The notes below the pieces were generated by a model that saw only the letters and a list, made by a program, of their open reading frames with translations, was not told the origin of the DNA and did not search any database. The translations under genes and the position numbers were made by a program. This document shows positions 50,562-59,079 of a DNA stretch of 64,000 bases, piece after piece. Position 1 is the first letter of the stretch; every line of letters begins with the position of its first letter. Origin of the DNA: Paucisalibacillus globulus (GTDB lineage: Bacteria; Bacillota; Bacilli; Bacillales; Amphibacillaceae); contig NZ_LT855399.1 in the NCBI RefSeq assembly GCF_900184735.1, forward strand, positions 62,001-126,000. Reading direction: 5' to 3'.

Positions 50562-51194
50562 ATGGTAAGGATATTATTGGCAGAAGATCAAGTAATGGTA
50601 AGGCAAGGTCTGAAAAAAATGATTGAATCAGATGAAGAGATGAAAGTAACTGGTGAAGCTAATAATGGAAAAGAAGCCATTCTACTTTGTGAGAAACAAT
50701 CCTTTGATATCGTTATTCTCGATATTCGTATGCCTGTCATGGATGGAATCGAAGCAGCTAAAGTGATTCACTCGAGATGGCCAGATGTGAAAATATTGAT
50801 TTTAACTACATTTGATGATAACCAATATGTATTGGAATCGTTAAAAATTGGTGTAAGTGGATATGTGTTAAAAACAGGAGATACCGAATCTCTACTTCGC
50901 TCCATTCGTAGTGCTTTAACAGGGGGGCTTTCCATCGAGGATCATGTGGCTGCAAAAGTAATGCCGATATTATTGAAGCAGGAAGAAGGGAACGAACCAG
51001 ATCCAACCTTAACACCAAGGGAAAGAGACATTTTAAAGTGTATTGGGGAAGGATTAAGCAATGGTGAGATTGCAGAACGGCTTGCTATATCTATTGGTAC
51101 GGTTAAAAATAACACAAGTCAAATTCTAAACAAGCTCGAATTAAGGGATCGAACCCAGCTTGCCATCTATGCGATCCGCCACAATTTGGTATAA
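50562..51194 (+). CDS. lnrK: LuxR/NarL-type response regulator LnrK-like
   Basis: The start is ATG at 50562 (MVRILLAEDQVMVRQGL), one base after the kinase stop, with GGGGG upstream; an in-frame ATG at 50544 is less suitable. The 210-residue protein has receiver Asp in IVILDIRMPVMDGIE (about residue 54), Lys in VLKTGD, and the C-terminal LuxR helix-turn-helix LTPRERDILKCIGEGLSNGE. As the partner of the kinase it should activate the following ABC genes. A hairpin lies between it and lnrL. Confidence 0.76.
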   Translation: MVRILLAEDQVMVRQGLKKMIESDEEMKVTGEANNGKEAILLCEKQSFDIVILDIRMPVMDGIEAAKVIHSRWPDVKILILTTFDDNQYVLESLKIGVSGYVLKTGDTESLLRSIRSALTGGLSIEDHVAAKVMPILLKQEEGNEPDPTLTPRERDILKCIGEGLSNGEIAERLAISIGTVKNNTSQILNKLELRDRTQLAIYAIRHNLV

Positions 51195-51228
51195 TGTAAA
51201 AAATAAATGAAGAAAGTAATGGTAATTC

Positions 51229-51276
51229 GGAAACATCGTGACTGGAGATAGTGGTGACGTTGTTTCTTTTTTTGTA
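51229..51276 (+). terminator. Hairpin with T-run between lnrK and lnrL
   Basis: GGAAACATCGTGAC pairs imperfectly with GTGACGTTGTTTC, followed by seven T. It would terminate or attenuate transcription after the two-component genes, so that the exporter genes need their own activated promoter downstream. Confidence 0.6.
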
Positions 51277-51325
51277 CATTAAAAAAGGATAAACGGATTT
51301 GATTGATTAAAAGGAGTGTATGGAA

Positions 51326-52258
51326 ATGCTCGAAACGATAAAGCTTAGTAAAACATTTAAGGAGAAAAAAGCAGTAGATGAAATTGATATGTATTTAGAT
51401 GAAGGGGAATCAGTTGGATTACTTGGACCAAATGGAGCAGGCAAATCGACCACAATATCTATGATTTCCTCACTACTAAAACCCTCTTCAGGGGATGTAA
51501 AGCTAAATGGACTAAGTACGATAAAGAACCCATCAGAGATTCGAAAAGTTCTTGGAGTTGTTCCACAGGAAATTGCCTTATATGAAGAACTATCAGCCTA
51601 TGAGAATCTGAAATTCTTCGGAAAGATTTACAAGGTGAAAAAAGACATTCTAGAAGAAAGAATTCAAGAAGTATTAGAAATGGTGGGTTTGAAAGAAAGA
51701 CAAAAGGAACTGGTAAAGACTTTTTCTGGTGGGATGAAACGTAGGGTCAATATCGCTGCAGCATTGTTGCATAAACCAAAGATTCTGATTCTCGATGAGC
51801 CGACTGTTGGAATTGATCCCCAATCTAGAAATCATATTTTAGAAACGGTAAAGAAGTTAAATGAAGAAACTGGAATGACGATTCTTTACACCAGTCATTA
51901 TATGGAAGAAGTGGAGCAGCTATGTAACCGAGTATACATTATGGATCATGGTCGAGTGGTTGCTTCAGGTAGTAAGCAGGAGTTGTTAAGTATTTTATCG
52001 ACAGAGGATACGATTCAAGTTCAATTGAGTAAAAAGAGCGATGCACTGTTAGAGGCCATTAAAGGAATGGCAGCTGTTAGGCAAGTAGAAGATACTAACC
52101 ACGGTATTCGAGTTATTTCGAAAAAAGGTAGTAATATCCTAGCTGACTTAGTACATGCAGCAGAGAATGTAGGGACTCAAATTACCCATTTCCAAATGGA
52201 AGACCCAAGTCTAGAAGACGTTTTTCTTCATTTAACAGGAAAAACGTTGCGAGATTAA
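51326..52258 (+). CDS. lnrL: ABC exporter ATPase LnrL-like
   Basis: ATG at 51326 (MLETIKLSKTFKEKKAV) is nine bases from AAGGAG; an ATG at 51320 is too close. The 310-residue protein has Walker A GPNGAGKST (about 38-46), signature FSGGMKRRVNIAAAL (about 136-150), Walker B ILILDEPTVGID and switch YTSHYMEE, plus a C-terminal extension typical of the DrrA/LnrL class. It powers export of membrane-active antibiotics by the two permeases downstream. It is the first gene of the exporter set. Confidence 0.78.
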   Translation: MLETIKLSKTFKEKKAVDEIDMYLDEGESVGLLGPNGAGKSTTISMISSLLKPSSGDVKLNGLSTIKNPSEIRKVLGVVPQEIALYEELSAYENLKFFGKIYKVKKDILEERIQEVLEMVGLKERQKELVKTFSGGMKRRVNIAAALLHKPKILILDEPTVGIDPQSRNHILETVKKLNEETGMTILYTSHYMEEVEQLCNRVYIMDHGRVVASGSKQELLSILSTEDTIQVQLSKKSDALLEAIKGMAAVRQVEDTNHGIRVISKKGSNILADLVHAAENVGTQITHFQMEDPSLEDVFLHLTGKTLRD

Positions 52259-52273
52259 GAGAGGAGTATTGGT

Positions 52274-53533
52274 ATGGGCTCATTTTTGAAAAAAGATTTA
52301 TTAATATTTTGGCGAGATCGAAAAGAAGTTCTAATTGCGCTTTTACTCCCTATTGTTCTTATTGTTGTGTTGAATACAGCATTATCGGGCATGTTCTCAA
52401 AAGATGGGGATTCAATTGACATACAAGTTGGGATTGTAGAGGAAGATCAAGCATTAGAGGGTTTTGAGCAATTTGCTGAATCATTAAATAACTTGGGTAT
52501 AGATGAAGCAGAGAAAGAGGCTATCCTCTCCCAAGCATCTTCTATTAATCCTAGTGAGATGTTGAATAGCTTTTTTAACAATCCAGAAATAAAACAGGTT
52601 CTTACTACTCGAGTTGTGAGTGAAGCGGAAGCCCTTGAGTTGGTTGAGGAGGGAGAGTTGCATGCTTTTGTAATAATTCCTGAAGAATTTACCTATAAAG
52701 TCCTCTCTTCGATTATTTTAGGGGAAGAAGTGGATGTTGCCTTATCTATACAAGCAGAAGAACAATCGACTGAACTAAGTACACTACAAAATATGATGAA
52801 TGACTTTATTGAATCAATTAATTTAGAATTTGCTCTCGGGTCTATTGCAGAAGGTGAGAATCAGGAACCTAAACTTCCACAAGGAGGTATAGAGGTCATT
52901 GAGGGAGTTGAAACATTCAGTTTCACCCAATATATTACCATCGCAATGAGTACCTTATTTGCCTTATTTATGGCACAGACTTTAGCAGTTAAAACAGTCA
53001 CCGAAAAGAGAGAACGTGTTTTTAATCGTATCATTTTAACTGGAAGCAATCCATTCCACTATTTAATGGGGAAAACACTTTCCACATTCATTCTTTCTTG
53101 GTTACAAATTATGTTCACGATTACCATAACCCAATTATTATTTGATGTTTTTCCAGATAAGTCATTAGAATTTTGGTTAGGGTTACTACTTGTTATCACG
53201 GCATTTGCGCTTACAGTCGCAGGTTTAACGGCGTTATTTACAAGCATCACATTAAATGTAACGGACACAAATGCAGCAAGTGGAATTCTTACCTTGGTAA
53301 TTATGTCAATAGCAGTCGTTGGTGGTAATTTCACGCCTATTCAAATTCTACCAACATTTCTCCAACGTATTGGGGAATGGACACCTAATGGCATGTCACT
53401 AACTGTACTATTAGAATGGATTCAACTAAGTAACCCTGGGAACTTAGTCATACCAATCGTGATACTTCTCGGATATTTCCTTGTTTTTCTGGTCTTAGGT
53501 ATGGCCATATTTCCTGGAAGGGGGCGTAACTAA
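52274..53533 (+). CDS. lnrM: ABC-2 permease LnrM-like
   Basis: The 419-residue protein has one N-terminal helix (about 21-41), a large outer loop (about 45-220), and five C-terminal helices (about 228-415), the ABC-2 exporter layout. The segment TERKERVFNRIILTGSNPFHYLMGK (here KTVTEKRERVFNRI) between helices is the usual coupling region. It starts 15 bases after the ATPase gene and shares one base with the next start (TAATG). It forms the membrane channel with the following permease. Confidence 0.76.
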   Translation: MGSFLKKDLLIFWRDRKEVLIALLLPIVLIVVLNTALSGMFSKDGDSIDIQVGIVEEDQALEGFEQFAESLNNLGIDEAEKEAILSQASSINPSEMLNSFFNNPEIKQVLTTRVVSEAEALELVEEGELHAFVIIPEEFTYKVLSSIILGEEVDVALSIQAEEQSTELSTLQNMMNDFIESINLEFALGSIAEGENQEPKLPQGGIEVIEGVETFSFTQYITIAMSTLFALFMAQTLAVKTVTEKRERVFNRIILTGSNPFHYLMGKTLSTFILSWLQIMFTITITQLLFDVFPDKSLEFWLGLLLVITAFALTVAGLTALFTSITLNVTDTNAASGILTLVIMSIAVVGGNFTPIQILPTFLQRIGEWTPNGMSLTVLLEWIQLSNPGNLVIPIVILLGYFLVFLVLGMAIFPGRGRN

Positions 53534-54630
53534 TGTACCCAGTATTTTTAGCGCAATGGATGAAGGATAAACGTAAACCGTATCTTATTCTTTTATTCAT
53601 CGGGTTGAGCATCTTAGCAACTATTATATTTGGTGATATTGATCGAATTGAGCAAACAACCGTCGCGGTATACAGTACGGAATCAAATGCAGAAGAACTT
53701 GAGCAGAAATGGATGGAGTTATTAGGCCACCATGACTCGATTGAGTTTGTTTGGATGGATCAGGAAAAAGCACATGCAGAGGTCCTAGAAGGGAACAGTG
53801 ATGTTGCACTTCAAATAATGGAAAATGATTACCGGATAATTACTGCTAATGAAATGCCGGGAGTCTTTATTGTGAATCAACATGTCCATCAAGTATTTAC
53901 GGAAGAAGCAAAGCTTGTTGCGGCGGCAGGAACGAACAGTACGACAGAGTTGAGAAATGAAGTTGGAGAATACTTGAAGACTCCTCCCATTACCATACAA
54001 ACGAAGTCATTAGATGGTGGAGAATTAGCTAATCATGACATGGGAATGCAGCTATTATTTGGCTTTACACTATTTATAGCCATGTTTACCATCGGTTTTA
54101 AAGTGAATGGGATTACTGCTGATAAAGTAAGTGGGATATGGAATCGTTTAATCTTATCTCCTGTTAGTAAAACGAATATGTATATTGGTCATTTGTTTTA
54201 TAGTTTTTGTGTAGCATTTTTTCAAATGATGGTTGTATTTCTTATATTTAAGTATGTGTTAGATTACGAGTTAGGGAATTTTGCGATGATTGTAACCATT
54301 GCGGCTGCTTTCACACTTAGCATGATTAGTGTAGCCATGTTAATTACAGGATTCGTGAAAACGCCGGAGCAGTTCTATATGGTGTACCCTTCTCTTATAC
54401 CAATGATACCGGTCGTAAGCGGTGTCTATATGCAACCAGGAACGATAACGAATCCTATCCTTCAATTCATAGCCGATATTTTCCCACTCTCCCATGGAGT
54501 GGAAGCTATGATGGATGTTGCTTTATATAATGCAGGTTGGAATGATATCTTACTTCCGATTGTCATTATGTTATTGATTGGGGTATTGGCTATGGGAATT
54601 GGGATAAATATAGTAGAACGAAAGAAATAA
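53533..54630 (+). CDS. lnrN: ABC-2 permease LnrN-like
   Basis: The 365-residue protein repeats the same layout: N-terminal helix (about 18-36), outer loop, five helices from about residue 170. The coupling segment VSGIWNRLILSPVSKTNMYIG is present. The outer loop is shorter than in the preceding permease. The two permeases probably form a heterodimer as LnrM/LnrN do. A strong terminator ends the operon. Confidence 0.75.
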   Translation: MYPVFLAQWMKDKRKPYLILLFIGLSILATIIFGDIDRIEQTTVAVYSTESNAEELEQKWMELLGHHDSIEFVWMDQEKAHAEVLEGNSDVALQIMENDYRIITANEMPGVFIVNQHVHQVFTEEAKLVAAAGTNSTTELRNEVGEYLKTPPITIQTKSLDGGELANHDMGMQLLFGFTLFIAMFTIGFKVNGITADKVSGIWNRLILSPVSKTNMYIGHLFYSFCVAFFQMMVVFLIFKYVLDYELGNFAMIVTIAAAFTLSMISVAMLITGFVKTPEQFYMVYPSLIPMIPVVSGVYMQPGTITNPILQFIADIFPLSHGVEAMMDVALYNAGWNDILLPIVIMLLIGVLAMGIGINIVERKK

Positions 54631-54640
54631 GGATTCTGTA

Positions 54641-54669
54641 ATGAGCACGGGGAACCGTGCTCATTTTTC
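54641..54669 (+). terminator. Terminator of the lnr operon
   Basis: ATGAGCACGG pairs exactly with CCGTGCTCAT around GGAA, followed by TTTTCAATTTT. Confidence 0.88.
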
Positions 54670-54750
54670 AATTTTACACAATCCTTGTTTTTTTAATATT
54701 TGATATAATAAGAACCAAAGCCATTCATTTATATTGCGAGGGGGAAGTGT

Positions 54751-55725
54751 ATGAAAGCAGTCATTATAGAAAAATTTGGCGGACCTGAAGTATTACAGTA
54801 TAAAGAAGTACCTGACCCATCACTATCAAGTCATGACGTATTAATTAGAGTTTCCAAAACGAGTGTAAATTACGCGGATATCAAAAATAGAAATGGAAAT
54901 AAGGGAAAAGGACATTTTCCGTTAATATTAGGTTTAGATTTGGTAGGTACGATTGTAAAAGTAGGAGAAGGAGTAGATAATCTTGAAATTGGCCAGAGGG
55001 TTATTGCTTTTCCTAAAACTGGCTCTTATGCAGAATATGCAGTCGCTACTGAGCAGTTAACATTTCCAATTCCAGATACTATCTCAGATGAGGTTGCTGC
55101 AGCTAGCCCGATTGTTACTTTCTTGTCTTATATGCTTCTAAAAGATGTTGGTAGGCTTATAAAAGGAGAAACGGTTCTAATTCATTCTGCAGCTGGTGGA
55201 GTTGGAACAACAGCGATTCAATTAGCAAAACTTCTTGGAGCGAAAATGGTAATTGGTACGGTCGGAAATAGACAAAAGATGGATGTTGCCAGAAATGCTG
55301 GAGCAGATTATGTATTTACATATGATCAATTTCGAAAGAACACATTGGAATTAACCAATGGATTTGGAGTTGATGTTATTCTGGATTCCATGTCGGGTAA
55401 GGTTTCGGAGGAGAGTTTAGAATGCTTAGCTGAATACGGGAGATTAGTCCACTTTGGAAATTCAAGTGGTGGAGTTGGAACTTTTAACACGAAGGCCCTT
55501 CATGCTAGTTGTCGGTCTGTATTGGGATTTAGTCTTGGGAATACACGTAAGAAAAGACCGCATTTGTTAATAGAAGCAGCGGCTGGAGTAATTCCATTAT
55601 TAGCTAATGGTGATTTGAAAATGGTAATAGGTGCAGAGTATCCACTGAGTAAGGTTGCTGAGGCACATCAGGCAATAGAGAATAGGGAACATACGGGGAA
55701 AATCTTGATTGATGTAACTAGGTAA
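54751..55725 (+). CDS. Zinc-independent quinone oxidoreductase (MDR family)
   Basis: The 324-residue protein is a medium-chain dehydrogenase/reductase: GroES-like N-terminus (KAVIIEKFGGPEVLQYKEVP), the quinone-reductase hallmark VNYADIKNRNG in place of zinc-binding Cys/His, the LGLDLVGTIVKVGEGV segment, and the NADPH motif HSAAGGVGTTAIQLAKLLGA (about 149-168). The conserved C-terminal region PLSKVAEAHQAIENREHTGK is intact. It reduces quinones or enones with NADPH; the physiological substrate is unknown. It stands alone between two terminators. Confidence 0.87.
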   Translation: MKAVIIEKFGGPEVLQYKEVPDPSLSSHDVLIRVSKTSVNYADIKNRNGNKGKGHFPLILGLDLVGTIVKVGEGVDNLEIGQRVIAFPKTGSYAEYAVATEQLTFPIPDTISDEVAAASPIVTFLSYMLLKDVGRLIKGETVLIHSAAGGVGTTAIQLAKLLGAKMVIGTVGNRQKMDVARNAGADYVFTYDQFRKNTLELTNGFGVDVILDSMSGKVSEESLECLAEYGRLVHFGNSSGGVGTFNTKALHASCRSVLGFSLGNTRKKRPHLLIEAAAGVIPLLANGDLKMVIGAEYPLSKVAEAHQAIENREHTGKILIDVTR

Positions 55726-55749
55726 ATTAAAAGCAATTAACTAAACTAT

Positions 55750-55788
55750 AAAATACCTTCACGCCAGTAATTTGGGTGAAGGTATTTT
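55750..55788. terminator. Terminator after the quinone oxidoreductase
   Basis: AAAATACCTTCAC (55750-55762) pairs exactly with GTGAAGGTATTTT (55776-55788). A- and T-rich flanks make it usable in both directions, including for the convergent coiled-coil gene. Confidence 0.85.
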
Positions 55789-55816
55789 AGATTACTGGTA
55801 TTTGCAGCATGGGGAA

Positions 55817-56128
55817 TTACTTTTGCCGCTGGGAAAGTTCAAGGAGTTTCTCATCGTGATCTGCAACCTTACGTAGTAAAAAATGTGTGGTTTTTTGTGT
55901 ATCTGTTAAGTCCATGCGAATACCATCTGTTTTTGTTTCTAGTCTGTCGAAACGTTTGTCCATTTCGTCAAACCGCTTATCCATTTGTTCAAACCGCTTA
56001 TCCATTTGTTCGAAACGTTTATCCATTTGTTCAAAACGTTTATCAATCTGCTCAAATCGCTTATCGATTTTCTCCGCATGCAATTTGAAAGCATTTAATA
56101 TTTCTTTAAACATGGTTTCCTGTTCCAT
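55817..56128 (-). CDS. Heptad-repeat coiled-coil protein
   Basis: The start is ATG at 56128 (MEQETMFKEILNAF), with AGGAGGTGAT upstream; the frame extends to 56170. The 102-residue product is one long coiled coil. Residues about 20-60 are near-identical heptads DKRFEQM repeated six to seven times, mirrored in the DNA as 21-base repeats, and the rest (LETKTDGIRMDLTDTQKTTHF) continues the helix. Similar short proteins are common in Bacillaceae and of unknown function. Heptad count probably varies between strains through slippage. Confidence 0.72.
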   Translation of the reverse strand: MEQETMFKEILNAFKLHAEKIDKRFEQIDKRFEQMDKRFEQMDKRFEQMDKRFDEMDKRFDRLETKTDGIRMDLTDTQKTTHFLLRKVADHDEKLLELSQRQK

Positions 56129-56296
56129 CCCTATCACCTCCTTGTCTTTAGTATAATTGAAAGTTAACAAAAAACAAGGTGTTTAGCAAAACAGTCGAAA
56201 CAAAATTTGACAAATATCGCTTTACTCGTATAGCGGAAAGGATTATCATTTATCTAAGACAAGCAATAAAAATCTGAACTGATTCGAGGAGATATT

Positions 56297-56758
56297 ATGT
56301 TTGAAAAGTTCAAGAAGAAAAAGATAGGTAAGGATCAAATGGAAGCAATTAACAAAGAAGTAGAGGGTATGAATGAGGAAGAAATACAAAAACATGGCAA
56401 GCATTATTCAGATGAAAAGCTATGGAATAAGGTTCGTAAATTTGCAAAGAAGGCTGGAGCTTCAGCGGTTTATGCTGTCTTGATTCTGTATTACACGTTA
56501 CAGAAGCCGGATATTCCAGTGAAAGTTAAGGCTACTATTTTGGGAGCACTTGGTTATTTCATCTTACCAATCGATTTAATCCCAGATGTTGCATTTGGGG
56601 CCGGTTTTATTGATGACTTAGGTGTATTGACAGCTGCCTTAATACAAGTTGCAGTACATGTGGATGATGAAGTGAAAACAAAGGCTAGAGAAAAACTAGA
56701 GAAGTGGTTTGGACAAGAAGTGGATACATCGGATATTGATGCAAAGTTACAGGGGTAG
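56297..56758 (+). CDS. DUF1232 (YkvA-like) membrane protein
   Basis: The 153-residue protein has a charged N-terminal part (about 1-60) and the DUF1232 region at about 75-110: VKATILGALGYFILPIDLIPD, with the hallmark LPxDLIPD, followed by GFIDDLGVLTAALIQV. YkvA-type proteins are small membrane proteins of unknown biochemical role. GAGGAG precedes the ATG. It is monocistronic with a strong terminator. Confidence 0.83.
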   Translation: MFEKFKKKKIGKDQMEAINKEVEGMNEEEIQKHGKHYSDEKLWNKVRKFAKKAGASAVYAVLILYYTLQKPDIPVKVKATILGALGYFILPIDLIPDVAFGAGFIDDLGVLTAALIQVAVHVDDEVKTKAREKLEKWFGQEVDTSDIDAKLQG

Positions 56759-56804
56759 TGACAGTCAATATTACTGCAATGTCGCTTATAATGATAGGAC
56801 ACCT

Positions 56805-56849
56805 AAAGAATCGCACAGAAGGCATTTCAATGCTCTGTGCGATTCTTTT
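56805..56849 (+). terminator. Terminator after the DUF1232 gene
   Basis: AAAGAATCGCACAGA (56805-56819) pairs exactly with TCTGTGCGATTCTTT (56834-56848), followed by T-rich sequence. Confidence 0.85.
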
Positions 56850-56897
56850 GTTATAGGGAGATAATATTGAATTATTTTATATAATAGGGGGAGAAAA

Positions 56898-57359
56898 TTG
56901 AGGCAAAAGATGTTAAAGGTAAGCTTACTTTTATCAGTAATGGTCCTCTTAGGTGCATGTAATGATGTCCAGAAAGGTCAGCATGTCGAGGTCTATACTA
57001 TTGAAACACTCGAACAAAATGATGAAGGTATATGGGAGAAAGATGGTTATAAGAAAGTTAATGTTATTAATAGTAGTGAAGAGAGTGATAAACAGATTAA
57101 GACAGATATAAAAGCCATTGAAGATTACTATGACCTCAAAGGAAATTATATCAGAACAGAAGTTATCCATTCCTACTATAATAAATCACTTGTTACACTT
57201 TATGAAGAAGGTGATGAACGTAAGAAAAAGCTTTCCAAACCTTCTACTATACTAATTCCTGATGATAATTTAGAGCACTTTTCTCTTGATGATCTAACAA
57301 ACGAAGAGAAAAAACGAGTGAGAGGACATATATTATCTTATATGGATTTGTTTGAATGA
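56898..57359 (+). CDS. Small lipoprotein, unknown function
   Basis: TTG at 56898 follows AGGGGGAG by five bases; ATG at 56910 is an alternative. The product of about 150 residues has a lipoprotein signal (KVSLLLSVMVLLGAC, lipid-modified Cys about residue 21) and a charged domain without recognisable motif (VEVYTIETLEQNDEGIWEKD..). It may be exported and anchored outside the membrane. It ends 41 bases before the start of the 2H phosphoesterase gene and may be co-transcribed with it. Confidence 0.68.
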   Translation: MRQKMLKVSLLLSVMVLLGACNDVQKGQHVEVYTIETLEQNDEGIWEKDGYKKVNVINSSEESDKQIKTDIKAIEDYYDLKGNYIRTEVIHSYYNKSLVTLYEEGDERKKKLSKPSTILIPDDNLEHFSLDDLTNEEKKRVRGHILSYMDLFE

Positions 57360-57400
57360 TGTTTCAGGTGATAATTGTACTAAAAGATAGGAGGGGTACG

Positions 57401-57934
57401 ATGCAATATTTCATTGGGATTGTTCCACCAGAATCTTATAAAGAGAAGGTAACAAAGTTTCGAGAAGGTTGGTCAAATCACTGGATTAATAAAGTGGTTG
57501 AGCCTCATATTACATTGAAAGCACAAGGCGGATTGACTCCTGATGAAAAGTGGATTACGAAGATTAAACAGGTTTGTAGTGCAGTTGAACCTTTTCAAAT
57601 TACAGTAGGAAAGCCAGAGTTTTTCTTTGATTCAATTGTCTATCTAAGTATCGAATCTAAAGAATTATTTACATTACATAAAAAATTGGTTCAAAATATC
57701 TCTCCAAGTCCTGAGTCAATCAAGCAATACTTTGAGTTGGAGGATTTTGTACCACATATGTCTATAGGAAAAACATATTATGGAATGACAACGGAAGAAC
57801 TTCAGGATATGGCAAGGTTAGCAGAAGAGGAACTACAGCCTTATCCTTCGTTTAACGTAGATTTTATTAGGGTTTATCGAGAGGTTGAACCACATGTATA
57901 TGTGAAGTATTTTGATGTACCTTTAAATCATTAA
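57401..57934 (+). CDS. 2H phosphoesterase (2'-5' RNA ligase family, YjcG-like)
   Basis: The start is ATG at 57401 (MQYFIGIVPPESY) with AGGAGGGG upstream; the frame extends to 57356. The 177-residue protein has the two histidine motifs of the 2H superfamily, PHITLKAQ (His about 38) and PHMSIGK (His about 122), arranged as in B. subtilis YjcG. Family members open cyclic phosphates or 2'-5' bonds in RNA or nucleotides. Its exact substrate is not known. Confidence 0.83.
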   Translation: MQYFIGIVPPESYKEKVTKFREGWSNHWINKVVEPHITLKAQGGLTPDEKWITKIKQVCSAVEPFQITVGKPEFFFDSIVYLSIESKELFTLHKKLVQNISPSPESIKQYFELEDFVPHMSIGKTYYGMTTEELQDMARLAEEELQPYPSFNVDFIRVYREVEPHVYVKYFDVPLNH

Positions 57935-57951
57935 GGAAGAGGGGTGATTAC

Positions 57952-58436
57952 ATTAAAGGCCATTTAGTCCCGATATACAGTATTGTGCTATGTTAAATCG
58001 TATTGTCAGGATGTGGTACTTCCAGTAACGACCAGTTACCAGAAGAAACAGACTGGGAACCAACCGTACATGAGACAGTAAACAATCTGGATGGTGTAGT
58101 TATGGTTGTTAAGTCTGAAACAGTCTCACCTACTGGATTAACCGTTACCTTTGAAAATAACACCGACAAACAATGTATCTATGGCGAGGACTTTTTGTTG
58201 GAGAAGAAAAAGGACGGAGAATGGTTCCAATCCCTGTTAAGTTAGAGAGCTATGGGTTTAATGATATTGGCTTTGACTTGGATCCTTCATCAGTTAGTGA
58301 GTGGACAGTGGATTGGGAATGGCTTTATGGCAGTCTTACTTCCGGGGAATACCGTATAGTAAAAGATATATTGGACTTTAAAAATCCCGGTGATTATGAT
58401 AAATATTATTTGGCTGGTGAATTTACAGTGAATTAG
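57952..58436 (+). pseudogene. Lipoprotein pseudogene with start, nonsense and frameshift lesions
   Basis: Three defects are readable. The position after AGAGGGGTGA where a start is expected has ATT (57952). The signal-peptide frame (KGHLVPIYSIVLC, then IVLSGCGTSS) is cut by TAA at 57994-57996. Near 58229 one base is missing: WFQ in one frame must join IPVKLESYGF in the next. Repaired, it would be a lipoprotein of about 160 residues with lipobox LSGC and an immunoglobulin-like domain that starts MVVKSETVSPTGLTVTFENN, carries YGEDFLLEKKKDGEW and ends with YLAGEFTVN. The independent lesions make a sequencing error unlikely. Confidence 0.78.
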
Positions 58437-58479
58437 ACTGGGATTGAGATGGGCAACCTCAAGGATAGGAGGCTGCCTT

Positions 58480-58788
58480 TTAAAATTCTGGTAAATTATC
58501 TAGATTATTTTCTTTTATACCATCTGGTTCACTACGGATGATGTCACGCCCATATTTGTCGAAAACATCAATATTGGCAAGGTTTCCAGCCTTTGCTTCA
58601 TCGAGTGCAGTAATATAATCCAACTCTTTACCAGAATCGGTTTTAAATGCAATGATATCACCATCATCATTTTTCCGTACGGCAACAATCTGCTCCTTTC
58701 CAGGTGTATTCTCTTGGTTTGTATTGGCTTGTTGTTCGCTTTGATTTCTGTATTCATTATAAATTTGTTCAAAGTCCTTTTCTGTCAT
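58480..58788 (-). CDS. DUF3892 protein
   Basis: The start is ATG at 58788 (MTEKDFEQIYNEYRN), with GGAGGTT upstream; the frame runs open to 58896. After a Gln/Asn-rich stretch, residues about 38-102 form a DUF3892 domain: EQIVAVRKNDDGDIIAFKTD, LDYITALDEAKAG and the final IIRSEPDGIKENNLDNLPEF. Function unknown. It follows the spore-protein gene by 16 bases on the same strand, so expression in the forespore is possible. Confidence 0.78.
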   Translation of the reverse strand: MTEKDFEQIYNEYRNQSEQQANTNQENTPGKEQIVAVRKNDDGDIIAFKTDSGKELDYITALDEAKAGNLANIDVFDKYGRDIIRSEPDGIKENNLDNLPEF

Positions 58789-58804
58789 CTTGGAACCTCC
58801 TTCA

Positions 58805-58999
58805 TTACTCGGATAAGTCCTGTTGAATTTGCCTTTTAACTTCATTTGGATCGGTATCACTATATTTTGCTGTTCCATATCCGCCAGTTTGAGCAAGCAT
58901 TGCTTTTACCTCATTATAGGATAGGCCTGATTCCGCATTTTTTCGCTTCGTTTCTTCAACATCAGTCCCAGCTACGGTTAATTTACGGTTGTTTTGCAT
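58805..58999 (-). CDS. Gamma-type small acid-soluble spore protein (SspE-like)
   Basis: The start is ATG at 58999 (MQNNRKLTVAGTDVEETKRK), with AAAGGAG upstream; the frame extends to 59044. The 64-residue protein has two related blocks, AGTDVEETKRKNAESGLSYN and KYSDTDPNEVKRQIQQ, which are gamma-type SASP features (Gly/Gln/Asn-rich, GTD..EVK..N). Gamma SASPs are an amino-acid reserve degraded by GPR during germination. The usual GPR recognition sequence is only weakly kept. Together with SspO it shows the organism sporulates. Confidence 0.72.
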   Translation of the reverse strand: MQNNRKLTVAGTDVEETKRKNAESGLSYNEVKAMLAQTGGYGTAKYSDTDPNEVKRQIQQDLSE

Positions 59000-59079
59000 G
59001 TGTATTACTCCTTTCCATTCGTTATTTTGTGCTATATTATTCAATAATATGATGTTGGGAAAAGTAGGGGGGAGTATTC

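Noticed and set aside
56230-56260. Fur box near GGATTATCATTT
   Set aside because: Only about half of the dyad is present and the downstream DUF1232 gene is not iron-related.
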